Positions 11,760-23,499 of a stretch of 64,000 nucleotides of DNA are shown piece after piece (the first letter of the stretch is position 1; each line of letters starts with the position of its first letter). The notes beneath the pieces are model-generated. The model worked only from the letters and a program-made list of their open reading frames with translations. It was not told the DNA's origin and searched no databases. The stretch covers positions 682,001-746,000 of the forward strand of contig CAWUHX010000034.1 in the NCBI GenBank assembly GCA_963922205.1, written 5' to 3'. Source of the stretch: Romanomermis culicivorax. Its lineage: Eukaryota; Nematoda; Enoplea; Mermithida; Mermithidae. Made by a program: the position numbers and the translations under genes.

Positions 11760-11830
11760 GGTTCAGCGTATGGCTAGTCAGTTACCCTCCTATTCCATGT
11801 ATAACATGGATGTTTATGTACCATGAAATC

Positions 11831-14800
11831 TCAAGTTTTCTTCATTTTCAGAAGACCAATTAACTCATCACTCAAATCATATTCCTTTTCGTGCCATTTT
11901 ATTTTAATCGGCGTTTTATTTTCGTCGACAACAAAAAATTTACTGAATTCGGCCGCCAAAGGCCAAGCTACCAATCCTACACCGCCCAGGTTTTCGTTGG
12001 CCGGATAGTACACACGACCAGATTTCGAGTCGACGCTAATTTTCGACGGATCAAACTTAACTGATAAGGCATCGTGGGAATTACAGTAGGCCAAGCGTTC
12101 TTCATCGCTGTTGTCTATTTTGACGATTTTCGTATAAACAACGGGCACATCTTCGCAACGTAGAAAATTTCTTTCGCATCCGCATAGGCTGATGTATGGA
12201 AATTCAATGGAGTACCTCAACGTGTCGTTCTTGCGTAAATGTTTGAAGAAGAAGGTCAGAAAGCCTTTATCTGGAGAGAAAAAAGTGGAACACTATACAT
12301 GCTGTACAAACAGACCAAATCGCCGTTCATCACAGTAAAGACTTTCCAATTATTTTTTTTTTGCTTTAAACCGCAAAAAGTAAAGAAATGCATAAAGTTT
12401 TCGATTGCCATTAGCATTTTTCAGTTTACAATAACCGATAATGCCTTTTTGGTTTGAAATTTTATGACATCATGATGGAATAAAAAATTTCGCGTGTTCC
12501 TTGAATTAAAACGGGGACCGAAATTTAGAAGATTACTATTGTAGTAGTTTTATTGAGCTTGTGATGTTTAATGTTTTCTTGTCTTCAGTCTGAATACAGT
12601 AAGCTACAGCTGTTTCGTTTAGATCAGCAGAAAAAAATGATTAGAAAAATATTTCTTGTGGTCTAGATTCCATAAAAATTCGCATTTAAGGCGCGAAGCG
12701 CAGAGAAAAATTCACTTTTTTGACTATAAATATTGACACAAATCATAGATGCACGGCTCTTGACTATAAATGTTGCATACAAACCATAGATGTATAATAT
12801 AAGGAAAAAATTTTCTTTGATCCTACAGCGAAATGCACCGTACCAAAGATGAAAGGAGCAATATAATTATACAAACCCGGACCTTAAAATCAGGCTTTCT
12901 GCAAATTTGGAAAAACATGTAAAAATGGGAGAAAACCCAGTTGGAATCTCAAAAACTGTTGGCCCAAAAGCTAGATATTTTATATGTGTGCTTGGGGCCG
13001 AGATTCATCGGTAAATTTATGTCGAAATTTGAATCAGGTTACTCTGCATGAGACTATAGTAACCCAAACTTTGAGCTAAAACTTCCTTCTGTACCAAACT
13101 CATGATTCGTTCAATTTAAAAATGAAAATATAAAAAATATTGTTCGACGTGAGACACCCACATGCTAAAAAAAGAAAAAATGCAGAATCCACTAATCTGA
13201 TCTAAAAGACCCTCAAACAGGCAAAATTTCCTCCACTACTCGAGTACTGTCACTCATATTTTTCGAAACATATGTCGTGCGGCTAATATCTTGACGTTTT
13301 CAAATTTTTACAGTAACGTCGACATTATATTTGTGAAACTATGTATATTCTCATCTTGATGCCGACTGAGTGGCAACAGCATGGTTTGAAAAATCCAAAG
13401 GAAAAGGTTTGACGCATTACCCTATACAACGCACTGAGTGGTACCTCATATCGCTGAAAATTTACGGATTAAATTCGGCTTTGTGCACACCTACAAAATA
13501 TTTAGATTTTGACGCCAACAGTTGTTGAGACTCCACGGAGTGCCGCTTCTATTTGTATGTACATGTTTTTTCAAATTTGCAGAACCCCTGTTGATTTTAA
13601 GGCCCGGGTTTCTATACTTATACTGCTCGTTTCAGGGTACTCTACCTCTTTGGTACAGTGCACTTTGCATAATTAATTTTTCTTACATGATGAACACTCT
13701 ACTTGCTTGTATGAGACAAATACTCATAATATGCATTAAAATTTCCGAAAAATTATACATCAGTTTCATGTTTCAAAATTGGTTTATATGTGTAAACTGT
13801 TACTATTATAGTTAGACTCTCACAAGTCACAAAAAATCAGTTATTTTAGAAAAATAGTCCAGTCAAGAAGCTAACTTAAGTACTTTGTAAAAAATAATCA
13901 GCCATTTTTTCCAACTAATGTAGTTTCTGGAAATGAATCTTTATTCTACTTCTAGAAAATTTATCTATGCCAAATTTTCATCTAGATTTCAGGGCATAGT
14001 ACCTAACAACCCATATGAACGTCTGTTTTTGACCATTTCGAAAATGGTTATTTTCTATCAAAAATACATCGTTTCAGCTTTATCGTTCCAAAGCTGGGTG
14101 TCCCATACCTCAGCCTCATGAATAGAGGTCGCCAAATGGTCAAGGTTCAATGGCGATTCGTACGGCGATTCCTGTTAACTACATATATAGAAACTTCACA
14201 AGGAACAAAATTTCAAAACTGAGCCAATTCACTTGAAAAATTACTGTAGATATGAAAAGGAAGATGATAAATCAAAACTTTACGTGAAGCTTCAAGGCTA
14301 ATGTTTGAAATGTTAAGACAGTTATGAATCAATCAACGCCTCATGAAACAGATATAGTTTGTTGCACCGTGCGTGCGATTCATTTTAGTACAAGGCGAAC
14401 CAAAAAAGGCGACCGATACCGACATTCATAGCTTTCATATGAGTGAAACCTTCTTAATGCGGTTTGCTGCCGTCGATAGATAAAACATCTGGCATAAAAA
14501 TTTCAAAATTTCAGCTAGATTGATCAAATATTGAGTGACTAGAATCAAAAATACTAAATGTCGATTTTTTTGCAAATAACAAGAAAAAATTGACAAAAAT
14601 CAACATGTTTTACAAAGGAAAAAGTAAAATAAATTCAATAATAAGAACCATGTAACTGCTGAAAGCTACAAGAGAGTCGTTTTAGCGTGTCCTACTTTAT
14701 GTTTCATCAATAATTTTAACCATTTTTCGAACCGGTCAATGACAGAATTGATTTAGTTTTGATTTTGCTTTTTCCAGTTTCAAAACAAATGCTCTTGATT

Positions 14801-15889
14801 TTGGCGAAATTTTGCCCATGAAGTTGATGACTTCAAATTACATGTAAACAACAAATCTGGGGTTTTTAAAGCACTATTGTGTGTAAACAGCTTTACAAAA
14901 CTTTTTTCACAAAAAGACAATTTTCACTTTGATTTCACAAGTTTTACTCTTTGAAAAATGACCAATTTGACGAAATTTCTGTTTCTACAGAAACTATAAA
15001 CGATAGGAGCACAAAATTTGGCCCTTAAAACAAAGACAACAGGGATTCTTATGCAGCAATCCGCATTAAAAAAGCTTCATCCAGCCGAAAGTATGAAAAT
15101 CAGCACCGGTAGCCTTTTTTCACTCACCCTGTAGAATGCCACGGTGCGGCAGTAAAGTTTTGGCTGCTCGTATGAGCGACACGTACGTGGCGCTGTTACC
15201 AAGAGAACTTTCACATCACAGAAAAAGGCAAAAATTGACTAATCCAAAATTATTAATTGATTTTGACTTCTGAAGAAATGAACCTCAGTTTGACTGGGGT
15301 TTGTAAAGACATCAAAATTTCGGCATATATATCGAATAGAAGTGAACTTTGCATATTCTCGAGCTTCTGAATTAAAAAACTGTGAAAATAGTCAATGTTG
15401 AATTTCTTTCTTTCGTTATTATGAAACCATCTGTTGAAATGCATACGCTATCATGAAACTATGAATACAAGTGATGAAATATCAGAAAAATGGCATATTA
15501 ACAAGATTCATTATTAAAAAATTCGTTCCCGTGACTGGTGATCGAACTTTGCTGAATTGGTAACAAGAACTGGTATAAAGTCAATCACTTTCAAAGTTTG
15601 TGACTACTCCGTACCTTTGTAGCATGAAGTAAAATTTTTCATTCTTGCATCGTCCAAAAACAGCTGAAAATTATAATCGGAATTTACAAGCGAAGCAACG
15701 CCACGGTACATGAAAAATTTTTCTTACGAATCCATTGTGGTCGACGTAGTAGAAATATTCTCGAATATTTTTCTCTTGCGATTGACCTTGGACGTACGAA
15801 GCGAAAAAACGTAGGCTGAACTTGTAAAAACTGTAAGTAAAGTTGAAGCGACTGATGGCCATCATCCGAAAAGTAGAACAATTTACCAT
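11831..15889 (-). CDS. UPF0598 family protein (C8orf82 homologue)
   Basis: Three exons on the minus strand give 216 codons, matching the length I remember for the human protein. Exon 1 is 15,889-15,728 (donor GTAAGA). Exon 2 is 15,663-15,615 (49 nt, donor GTACGG). Exon 3 is 12,270-11,831 (acceptor TCTCCAG, TGA stop). Phases match at both junctions. Family hallmarks occur in order: YVQGQSQEKNIREYFYYVDH in exon 1, LFLDDARMKNFTSC in exon 2, then RYSIEFPYISLCGCERNFLR, VYYPANENLGGVGLV and a charged C-terminus in exon 3. The N-terminus before YVQGQ is rich in Phe, Ser, Arg and Lys and poor in acidic residues, so mitochondrial targeting is possible (inference). Molecular function is not established for this family. 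ATG 15,889 was chosen as first in frame; a second ATG pair lies eight codons later. Intron 1 is 64 bp and intron 2 is 3.3 kb. GINS3 lies 480 bp upstream in the same orientation. Confidence 0.93.
12271..15614 (-). other. Large intron 2 of the UPF0598 gene
   Basis: About 3.3 kb of AT-rich sequence. It holds isolated repeat words (GGCGCGAAGCGCAGAGAAAAAT near 12,690) and several chance open frames such as those at 13,522 and 13,933 on the plus strand. None shows family character. No bounded transposon was found. Confidence 0.6.
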
Positions 15890-16369
15890 GAAACATTGCA
15901 GGAGTTGAACATTGAATAAAGTACGTTCTATTTCAAAAGTAAAATTCGGTCAATTATGGCTACCCAGTGGGAAAAAATTTATTTGCCAAGATAACTTGGC
16001 TAAGATAAATACCATCCTACGAAATGTGTACATACCAGAACTGGCTGTACTTGAAGAAAAACTCATAGTATTAGAAACACAAAGGAAAATTCTGAATCTG
16101 CATATGCTCTTATTTGAGAAAAATTCAGAGAGATGGCACATTAGAAAAACTATCAATTGCCTACCGTAGTCTTTGAGACACGAGGAAATCCGCAAATTTC
16201 CCGCCTTCGAACATATTTTCTGGTCATAAGCTCTATCATTATCCCAATGACTGTATCAAAAATCAATTTTGGAACCAAAATCAAAGTAAATGTGTAATAT
16301 TTCACATAAATTACAGAAAATAACCAAACATGATAATATTTAGATGCCTTGCGTATAACATCAGTTATT

Positions 16370-17872
16370 TCAGATGCAGACCGAATCAAGTTTTCTTTTC
16401 GGACGCATTATGGCAGCTGAAGTAGCGACAATTTTTTCCATTTTCCTAGTTCGCCAGTCGGAGAAATCGATGGCGCATTTTCGCGCCGAATCATAAATTG
16501 TTTTTTCGCTTTTATCCAAGTGTACCAATTTTTCTTCAAAATCGAAATTGTTCGACTTGTCCATCAACATGCGAAAACGAGAAGTAAATGTCTGAAAGCG
16601 TGATAATTATTAAAAACGATGCGAAAATGTTAAAAATTGACAGATAACAAAAAAAACTTACCTGAAGGAGTGTTTCGAAAATTTGGCGGCTTTCAGGGCC
16701 AGCAAATTGCAACATATGAAGTCCGAAATCGTAATAGTGCAGACTAAATTTGGGTAAACAAACGATTTGAGCATCGGCTTGTAAAATATTTCGATGGAGC
16801 AAACGATAAATTTTGGGGATTTCAACCTTAACATTCAATAGACAAGTAAGGCAGCATAGGTATGTTGTATTGCAACGTAAAACATTCCACCCGTAGGATT
16901 GATGTCACAGTTTCCAAACCCGGCCCGCATCAGCTGGGCCCCGGTCAGGATGTTTCCGCCTACCTCGACGTTGATCAGAGGTGGGGCAGTTTCGGTGCGG
17001 CCAAGGGAGCCCGTGAAAGGATCATGCTCATATGTACAAAGAGCCGCCGTAATGTCACTAGTTTATTATTGATTACGACGACAGATTCAACTGATCAGGC
17101 TTCGATTCAACAATAATAAATCCAAATTAGATTGAGGCAAAATTCTGGTGATTATAGAAAACCGAGCCACTTTTTGACAAAAAATATCCTGATAGAGCTG
17201 AGTGAGATAGGTTCGAAACTGTCTTTGGATTTCATCAACTAAAAACATTGACTGAACAAAAAATGTCGCCCCCCCCCCCAAATGCTGGCTTGTCTACATC
17301 AATTATCAAAAATGTATTAACTGTAACAGTTCGATGACGACTTGTGCTCAAACTTTGCGCCAACCAGCACGGCAAATCGAGTTTAGTACCTGCGGCGATA
17401 TCATTTCGGTCGTGGGCAACGTCGAATATGCCTGAAACCATCGAGAAAATGAGGCTTTATCAAAATTTCAAAACATCACATCAGTAGTCTTTTTTGGGAT
17501 ATCGATTAGTTTTGATTCTACAATGTGGAGTAGGAGAGCTACAATAAACAAAACATTGCTCCACCTTAAATGTGCATGAAATCAACCGCTAATGATTTGT
17601 TTTGGCCGCTGATTCTGTAGTTTAGATACGTGTTTTGATGTATATACATCTGTAACATGCTCGCGACGTACACTTGTGCGATGAATCAAAGCAAGGAATT
17701 CAAGTTATGCATGCAGAACAAAAAAGCTGAAACATGAAAAAGACGAACTATAAATGGAAATGTATCTTTCTATACCTAATTTTGGAACTTCCATTTCAAA
17801 TTTGCATGAGACAGACTGCTGAGTAGCCAATATGTCATCAATATCGAAATAATCGGAAAAGTTCAATGTCAT
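16370..17872 (-). CDS. GINS3: GINS complex subunit 3 (Psf3)
   Basis: Psf3 is one of four GINS subunits, which join Cdc45 and Mcm2-7 to form the replicative CMG helicase in the nucleus. Four minus-strand exons give 197 codons: 17,872-17,776 (donor GTATAG), 17,431-17,322 (acceptor TTTCAG), 16,826-16,662 (acceptor GTTAAG, donor GTAAGT) and 16,591-16,370 (acceptor TTTCAG, TGA stop). All phases agree. Psf3 signatures in order are YFDIDDILATQQSVSCKFEM with VPKLG at the start, GTKLDLPCWLAQSL, VEIPKIYRLL, ILQADAQIV, HYYDFGLHMLQF and a C-terminal RPKRKLDS tail. The exon 2 donor (GTTAAT) is weak and was chosen because it joins the VEIPKIY block in phase. Human Psf3 is slightly longer. Intron 2 (16,827-17,321) carries an unexplained GC-rich island. 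Downstream on the same strand is the UPF0598 gene; a possible minus-strand AATAAA lies at about 15,970. Confidence 0.94.
16850..17075 (-). other. GC-rich open segment inside GINS3 intron 2, unrecognised
   Basis: About 200 bp are strikingly GC-rich within an AT-rich intron. The minus strand has an open frame of about 70 codons from a TAA near 17,072. It includes the stretches TYEHDPFTGSLGR and LINVEVGGNILTGAQLMRAG and has coding-like composition. The plus strand is also open over 84 codons. Neither product was recognised. It could be a captured gene fragment, a piece of a mobile element or an assembly artefact. No splice sites fitting the host gene were found. Confidence 0.35.
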
Positions 17873-18652
17873 TTGCTAGTTGGTAATCTAAAACAATAAC
17901 GATCCACGGCGACCGAGAATAATAATCACTATAAGTGGAGGAACTTTACGACGGAAAAGAACGAAACATATGTCAAAATAACCAGAAGTTGTCAAGTTAT
18001 GTTGATTCATCTGTAACAGTTTACAAACTCGGTACGGTAATACACTTGTATTCAATATTTTCCTCAAGTCGTTTTTTTGTTCAAAAATGCTCACATACAC
18101 TTTATTTGAGCGCTCTTAAGCTTTTTCAAACATTCTGATATCTTTATAGTCGTGAATTCATCAAAAATTGGAAAAACTTATTCATATAATCCTTTCATAA
18201 GGTTGATAGAAAAAGTGCGAGTCAAGCAAGAAGAGCGAAAATTTTCTCATGAATTTTTACATATTAAAAATAATTATAATAACAATGCTGGAAGGCAATG
18301 ACTTCTTGCCCGTTGAACAATCCAAATTTTCAGTCGATTTCTTGAATTTTAGCCGCTCGCTTTCAGTTTAAATGTGATATGATGTATGTTGTTTTGCCAA
18401 AATCTTATTTGAATGTAGCGTTTTTAGCCGATTTTTCTTGTTTCTTAGCTGGTTGGTCGGCAACACTATCTATTTCAACCAAAAAAAGGAATTTTTTAAT
18501 GATCTGAACATCATTATGGACTGAAAAATTGGACGCTTCATCTAGCACATTTCTAGATGATCTTCGCAATAAACAACGGACAGAAACATAGGTTAATATG
18601 GTCTAGTATGGAAAAATAGCGCATTATGTGATCAAGTTTCTTGAAAAATGGT
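17873..18652. other. GINS3 upstream region
   Basis: This should contain the GINS3 promoter, since transcription runs leftwards from here. No TATA box at a convincing distance was seen. No other gene, RNA gene or bounded repeat was recognised. Confidence 0.4.
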
Positions 18653-19342
18653 GTGAAGAATAGGGATGGGCCGGATCGACTTTTTCGGCGACAGCGGATC
18701 CGGATCTTGAGGAACAGATCCGAGCGGATGCGGATCGGATCCGGATCTTTCAATAAGTATATGTACTATGTCTAATTTGTCTAAAACTGAGTTAAATCAA
18801 TTTATATTCATTGGTGTCAATAGATTAATAGATTATTAAAGATTGAGGTGTTCGTTTATTGAAATAGTTCACATGTACTAATTGATAATTTTCATTCATT
18901 AAATTGTATTCATGTTTAGATTAACATTGGTTTCATCAGAGAAGAAATGAACAGAAATGGAAACTTTTTTCAGAAATTATGGATTTAAGTTTTTCTTTCA
19001 CTAGCAGAGTGTGGGACTACTTCCCAGTGTCCCCAGATGATGAAGAAAAGGCAAAGTGCCTTCATAATCATCTTACCAATTAAGAAAATATACTCATAAC
19101 TTTCATAAATCTGAAAAACTTCAAGTTAAACCTGAAATTTCTGAAAATTAGTTCCATGATGCTTCTCAATTCAGACTCGGCTTCAAGTTTAAAATTTAAG
19201 TTGCAAAAAAGTTGCAGTAGAATTTGACGTTCTGAAATGGACCAAATTCGCCTTTTCCATACAGGAGGACCACCAACATTTTTTCCTTTACTGGAAATTT
19301 TTTCTCCAGGAAGTACTATTTGCTGAAAAATAGTATTGCAAA

Positions 19343-20937
19343 TAGAGCTTCACACGACAAAACTTTCGTATCCGGGTACCCGTTTATTCATTACCCGGGT
19401 ACCCGAATTACCCGGGTTTACCCGAGTACATGTTAAAATGAGTTGTAATATTAATGTACTGTACATATATAATATTAGACAGATATATACTGTGAAAATA
19501 GAATGATGCATTACACACACTCCGTAGTCCGTTACATATGTAATATTTTTCAACACTTGTGTTGAAACACTGGTTGCGTTGTTGTATACAATAGGCTGCA
19601 TAGGTAGGTATATTGCGAATATAATGCTAGAGATGATGATTGATACACATCATCGACGCACCTACGCTGCAAAATACTACACATCACATCACGATAGCTC
19701 AATATTATTGACGAGATAAAGCAAAATTTGCATACCTCCAGGGTTTTTTTGACCTACGAGTCACAAGCCAAGTGGCTTGTTGACCTAAAATTTTACAAGC
19801 CATTCCAAATTTTTGCAAGCCAATTTTATAATGTCAGTATACGTGAATAAATTCCAATGCTAGGTTATTTTTTAAAGAAATGTATATATTGAGCATCACG
19901 GCAATCGATCAGAAAAGAGATTTCATTCAACATTTATTCAATAACATTTTAGAGCCGTTAATTCATTAAAATTCAGGAAAGATTTGAAATTTTTGAGTTT
20001 GATCGAAGTCTAATCTACAAGCATTGTGGAAAAGATTTTCCAGCAAACTATCCAAGAACATAATGACTTTGAATTACATGAGAAATCGACGGTTAAGTTG
20101 TCTATGATGACAAGTAAGAGCCCAAAAAAGCTATTAATCTTTCCTACCTGAAACGCCAGAAAATTTTTTTGGGTATTGACATTCTGCGATACTGGAAAAT
20201 CAATTTTCCAACCACTTATTTGAAGAATTAGTTTCGAATTTTCTGTTCAAAGGTCGTAATTTCTGGAATTTCATGTTTGAAAAATTTTAAAACCATTAAT
20301 TTATTCACACACTCTAATGAACTTGGCCAAAAAGATATGAGCAAGAAGAGTAGAAATTTCCGAAAACTACTTCCATGAAGCTTTTGGATTGATTTTACGT
20401 TAAGAAAGGAATAATCACTTCAAAAAGTTTACAGACTTGACGTATTGATCTTTCTCAAAAAATGTGTCAAGGGAAAAATGTAATCTTCACTAAATATCAA
20501 GATGAAATATTGAAGATTACCAATTAAAACATGAGATAATACGTTTAAGATGATTAAAACTATTAAAGATTGAATGATAAATGAAGGTAGACATGTTAGA
20601 AGCAGCGCCTGAGCTAGGAAATAAATAATAATGCTTATTTAAGCTATAACCGGGCCGGTTAAAATTTTGAGATTGTGACCTTCTAAAATGCACCAAAATG
20701 CATCTTTTCTGTATCCGATATGATCAAACACATGACTCAAAAAATTCTGACAAGCCATTTTGGCTTGTTGGACTAAAATTCTACAAGCCGTTTTGTCAGT
20801 CCAACAAGCCATGGCTTGTAAAAGGCTAAAAAAAACTGTGCATTCCTCTACTCTCAAGTCTACATACATATTATACGTGATACAAAACGGGTACCCGAGT
20901 ATACCCGGGTAATTCGGGTACCCGGTGTGAAGCTCTA
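19343..20937. mobile_element. hAT-like element C, copy 1 (nested in G, carries D)
   Basis: The ends TAGAGCTTCACAC and GTGTGAAGCTCTA are inverted repeats with the perfect 8-bp duplication ATTGCAAA (19,335-19,342 and 20,938-20,945). Subterminal blocks repeat GGGTACCCG. It contains element D. A second copy in the opposite orientation is at 25,528-27,095 with the same internal arrangement. No transposase frame. Confidence 0.9.
19739..20840. mobile_element. hAT-like element D, copy 1 (innermost)
   Basis: The ends CAGGGTTTTTTTGACC and GGCTAAAAAAAACTGTG are inverted repeats. The flanking octamers CATACCTC and CATTCCTC differ by one base. Next to the ends are inverted AAGCCA/TGGCTT words. The core holds the GCGAAGCG-family block (about 19,950-20,730), here with the GCGAAGCG core itself partly deleted. 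Non-coding. Confidence 0.75.
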
Positions 20938-21221
20938 ATTGCAAAGAATTATTTAATTCGGCGCGAAGCGCCGGAAAAATTTTGGTGTTTTCTAATATTG
21001 CAAAATTTTATGTGAATAATAATGAATAAAGATCCGATTATGACCGGATCTTAATCATTGACAACAGCGGATCCGGATCGGATCCATTGACAACAGCGGA
21101 TCCGGATCGGATCGGGATCCTAAAATTTAGGCGGATATCTGCAGATCGGGATCCGGATCCGGATACCCGGCCCATCCCTAGTGAAGAAGTCAGTTTAGTG
21201 TACAGCGCATATGCCTCAAGG

Positions 21222-21371
21222 CAGGGCCATGCCCAGCGGGTGGGGGCGGCCGCCCCCCCCCCTTGAGGTTAGTATGCACACAGTGTATCCCGTAAGATCG
21301 ACATTTTCTGGGGCTATTTAGTCAAAAAAATTTAGTCTGCCCCCCATGAAAAAATCCTGCGCACGGCCCTG
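21222..21371. mobile_element. hAT-like MITE A, short copy
   Basis: A 150-bp element with ends CAGGGCCATGC and GCACGGCCCTG, flanked by the perfect 8-bp duplication CCTCAAGG (21,214-21,221 and 21,372-21,379). It contains a G/C-rich GGGGGCGGCCGCCCCC palindrome and the GCCCCCCATGAAAAAATCCTG block common to the family. Confidence 0.92.
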
Positions 21372-21379
21372 CCTCAAGG

Positions 21380-21739
21380 AATAGTCCACACTTTTCATCG
21401 TGATCAGACATTACTATCATTAAAACAGCATACTGGTAGAAAGCAATTTAGCTGGGCACAGAAACATTCCGAAAGTAAGGAACATTCTTGGTTGATTTCC
21501 TTAGTTTAAAAATCAGGTTATTTGTTCCAAGCGTGAAATTCGCATAATTTGTGATGTTTTGACCGACTTCAAGGAACACTGATGGTTTTTAGGTAACTTA
21601 TTTGGTTTCCCAGCTAGTTGACGGCATTGTAGCAGAACTAGAAATTGGAGGACCTGGTTAGTAACTAAGTGTGCTATCATCTAGATATGACTATAGAATT
21701 GTTCAAGGAGAGTTTAGGGGCCTATTTCACGCCTACTCT
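21380..21739. other. No recognised feature
   Basis: AT-rich spacer between MITE A and a LINE fragment. No gene or bounded repeat was seen. Confidence 0.4.
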
Positions 21740-22620
21740 ATATAGAAAACATTTGCCAGTTATTGAATGGTATGATAAATGTCAGAATGCTCATTTTTGC
21801 AGATGATGTTAAAATATATACACAGGCAAATAATTTTATGGAGCTACAACAAACTTTGAATTCAGTGACAAAATGGTCAAAAGATTTTCAACTATATCTG
21901 TCTCCAATAAAATGTAGGACAATACATTTCGGAAACAATAATCCAAGATATGGATATATGAACTTCTCCCAACACAGATAAGTTTATAAAAGATTTGGGA
22001 GTCATGCTATCTGTAAATCTAAAATTTGATGAACATATTAGTGCAGTAGTAAATGCTTATTTTAGACTTGCCCTTATTTTCAGACGTTTTATTAGTAAAG
22101 ATGTTTTCCTACTAACCCAAGCCTATAAAGTTTATGTGAGACTTTTACTAGAATATGCCGCAACTGTATGGTCTCCCCACTCCATAGCCAATGTTGAAAC
22201 AATTCAAAATGTAAAAAGTATTTCTCAAGACAAATCTTAAATTTCCCAGATTTTTCTTACCCTGAGATAATTGCCATTCTGAAACTAGATACGTTTGAAA
22301 AAATGCGATTCATAAATGATATGTTATGTTATATAAAAATTCTTCTGCAGAAGCTGATTTGAAGTTGGAAAATTTCTGCACCATCATGCAGTCAGCCACC
22401 AGATCACAAAGTAGCTTGACACTTAAAGTAGACATCCCTAAAACAGCTATTAAAAAATTCTCATTTATAAACAGAGTACTCAACATTTGGAACAAACTCC
22501 AACACATAGTTTCTGCCAGCAAACAGCAGTGTTTAATATCTTATTAGAAAATTTTGATTTTGGTCAATGTAAGTGCACTAGCTTCTATGACCCTGCATCG
22601 CAAAATTTAAAACTTTATTG
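21740..22620 (+). pseudogene. LINE reverse transcriptase fragment, C-terminal half
   Basis: Broken frames at 21,763-21,981, 21,995-22,240 and 22,326-22,600 together cover the end of a non-LTR retrotransposon ORF2. The catalytic palm motif appears as FADDVKIY near 21,785. It is followed by the SVTKWSKDFQL helix, a DLGVMLSVNLKFDEHI block, a YAATVWSPHS block and the C-terminal FINRVLNIWN. This order is typical of the Jockey/CR1 group. The fragment is 5'-truncated, as is common for LINE copies, and has at least two frame breaks. It may belong to the same family as the LINE at 25,188-28,028, whose RT part is missing. Confidence 0.8.
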
Positions 22621-23490
22621 TCACTTATGGTCAACGATTCAATCGACAGTTAATTATCCTCGTAATATGCCGATGTCTCGTTTTTTTCTTTTCTTCAGGA
22701 GGGTCATTCCATATCAACTGATCAAGGGGTCTCGGTGCAAATATCTCAGTTTCTGCTAAAATTTTGTGTGAAGAACCTCACATGTCTCAAACAAACATAG
22801 TCTCTAATGTGCAATATTCGTGGAGTTAGGGTCACCTGATTGACCCCATAGCCAAACTTGTTATAGTACGCTTGTGAGATTAGGTTGATATTGAATCGTT
22901 ATAATTCTGTTGCATTTTTTCCAAAAAAGCTATAAATTCGTTTTCTTATTGTCTGGAACATTTTCTTTTTAATTAAATCAATCACACACTTCCCATCCTG
23001 CACCCGACTACTGTAAATAGTTTAAAAAAACGACAAAATATTAGTACACTCTTAAATAGCGTAAACTTTGCTCAGCTATAGCACGCAAAGAAATAAAGCT
23101 GTGAACCTGTAACTTTGTTTACTTGATCTGCAGATGATTGCGTTTCAACTTAATTAGTTTCGACTCGTTAACTTTGATCACACCTGTAAGCAGGTTTTTT
23201 TAGCACGGTGCTAATGAAAATTTTTGGACGTTAGCACGCATGCTAATGACTGAAAGGGATAAATTTTTTTAAAAAAGTTCGAGGAGAAAATTAAAGATAT
23301 CACAAAATTGTGGTGAACAAATAACGACTCCATCGGTACCCTCATTCTCCCTCACTTTTGCATCGTGAATGACTGTGGCTCGAATCTGAATTGGGCTTCG
23401 GCTGTAACCTCTTGAACGCTACTTAAGTGATTTGATGACACTTGTTTCGACATATGGTGAAGTTTAGGCAAATCAGTATTAGTGAGTAGC
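22621..23490. other. No gene recognised; short inverted words near 23,190-23,260
   Basis: AT-rich spacer. Around 23,190-23,260 there is TTAGCACGGTGCTAA followed by TTAGCACGCATGCTAA, a pair of palindromes resembling those at 3,060-3,110. No coding frame shows family character. Confidence 0.35.
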
Positions 23491-23499
23491 AGATATAAT

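Larger units (their letters stand above)
18661..21180. mobile_element. hAT-like element G, outer layer of a triple nest
   Basis: The ends TAGGGATGGGCCGGAT and CGGATACCCGGCCCATCCCTA are inverted repeats. They are flanked by the perfect 8-bp duplication GTGAAGAA (18,653-18,660 and 21,181-21,188). Both ends contain repeated GGATCCGGATC words. Removing the inserted element C leaves about 0.9 kb without coding capacity. A solo 80-bp relative with the same ends is at 24,868-24,947. Confidence 0.9.

Noticed and set aside
15912-16169. Plus-strand 85-codon frame between GINS3 and UPF0598
   Set aside because: It overlaps the probable 3'-UTR/promoter interval on the other strand, has no recognised family, and no splice or start context supports it.
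16153-16389. Minus-strand frame with hydrophobic stretches after GINS3
   Set aside because: It opens with TTG inside the GINS3 last exon in another frame, has no ATG before the hydrophobic part, and lies in the probable GINS3 3'-UTR.
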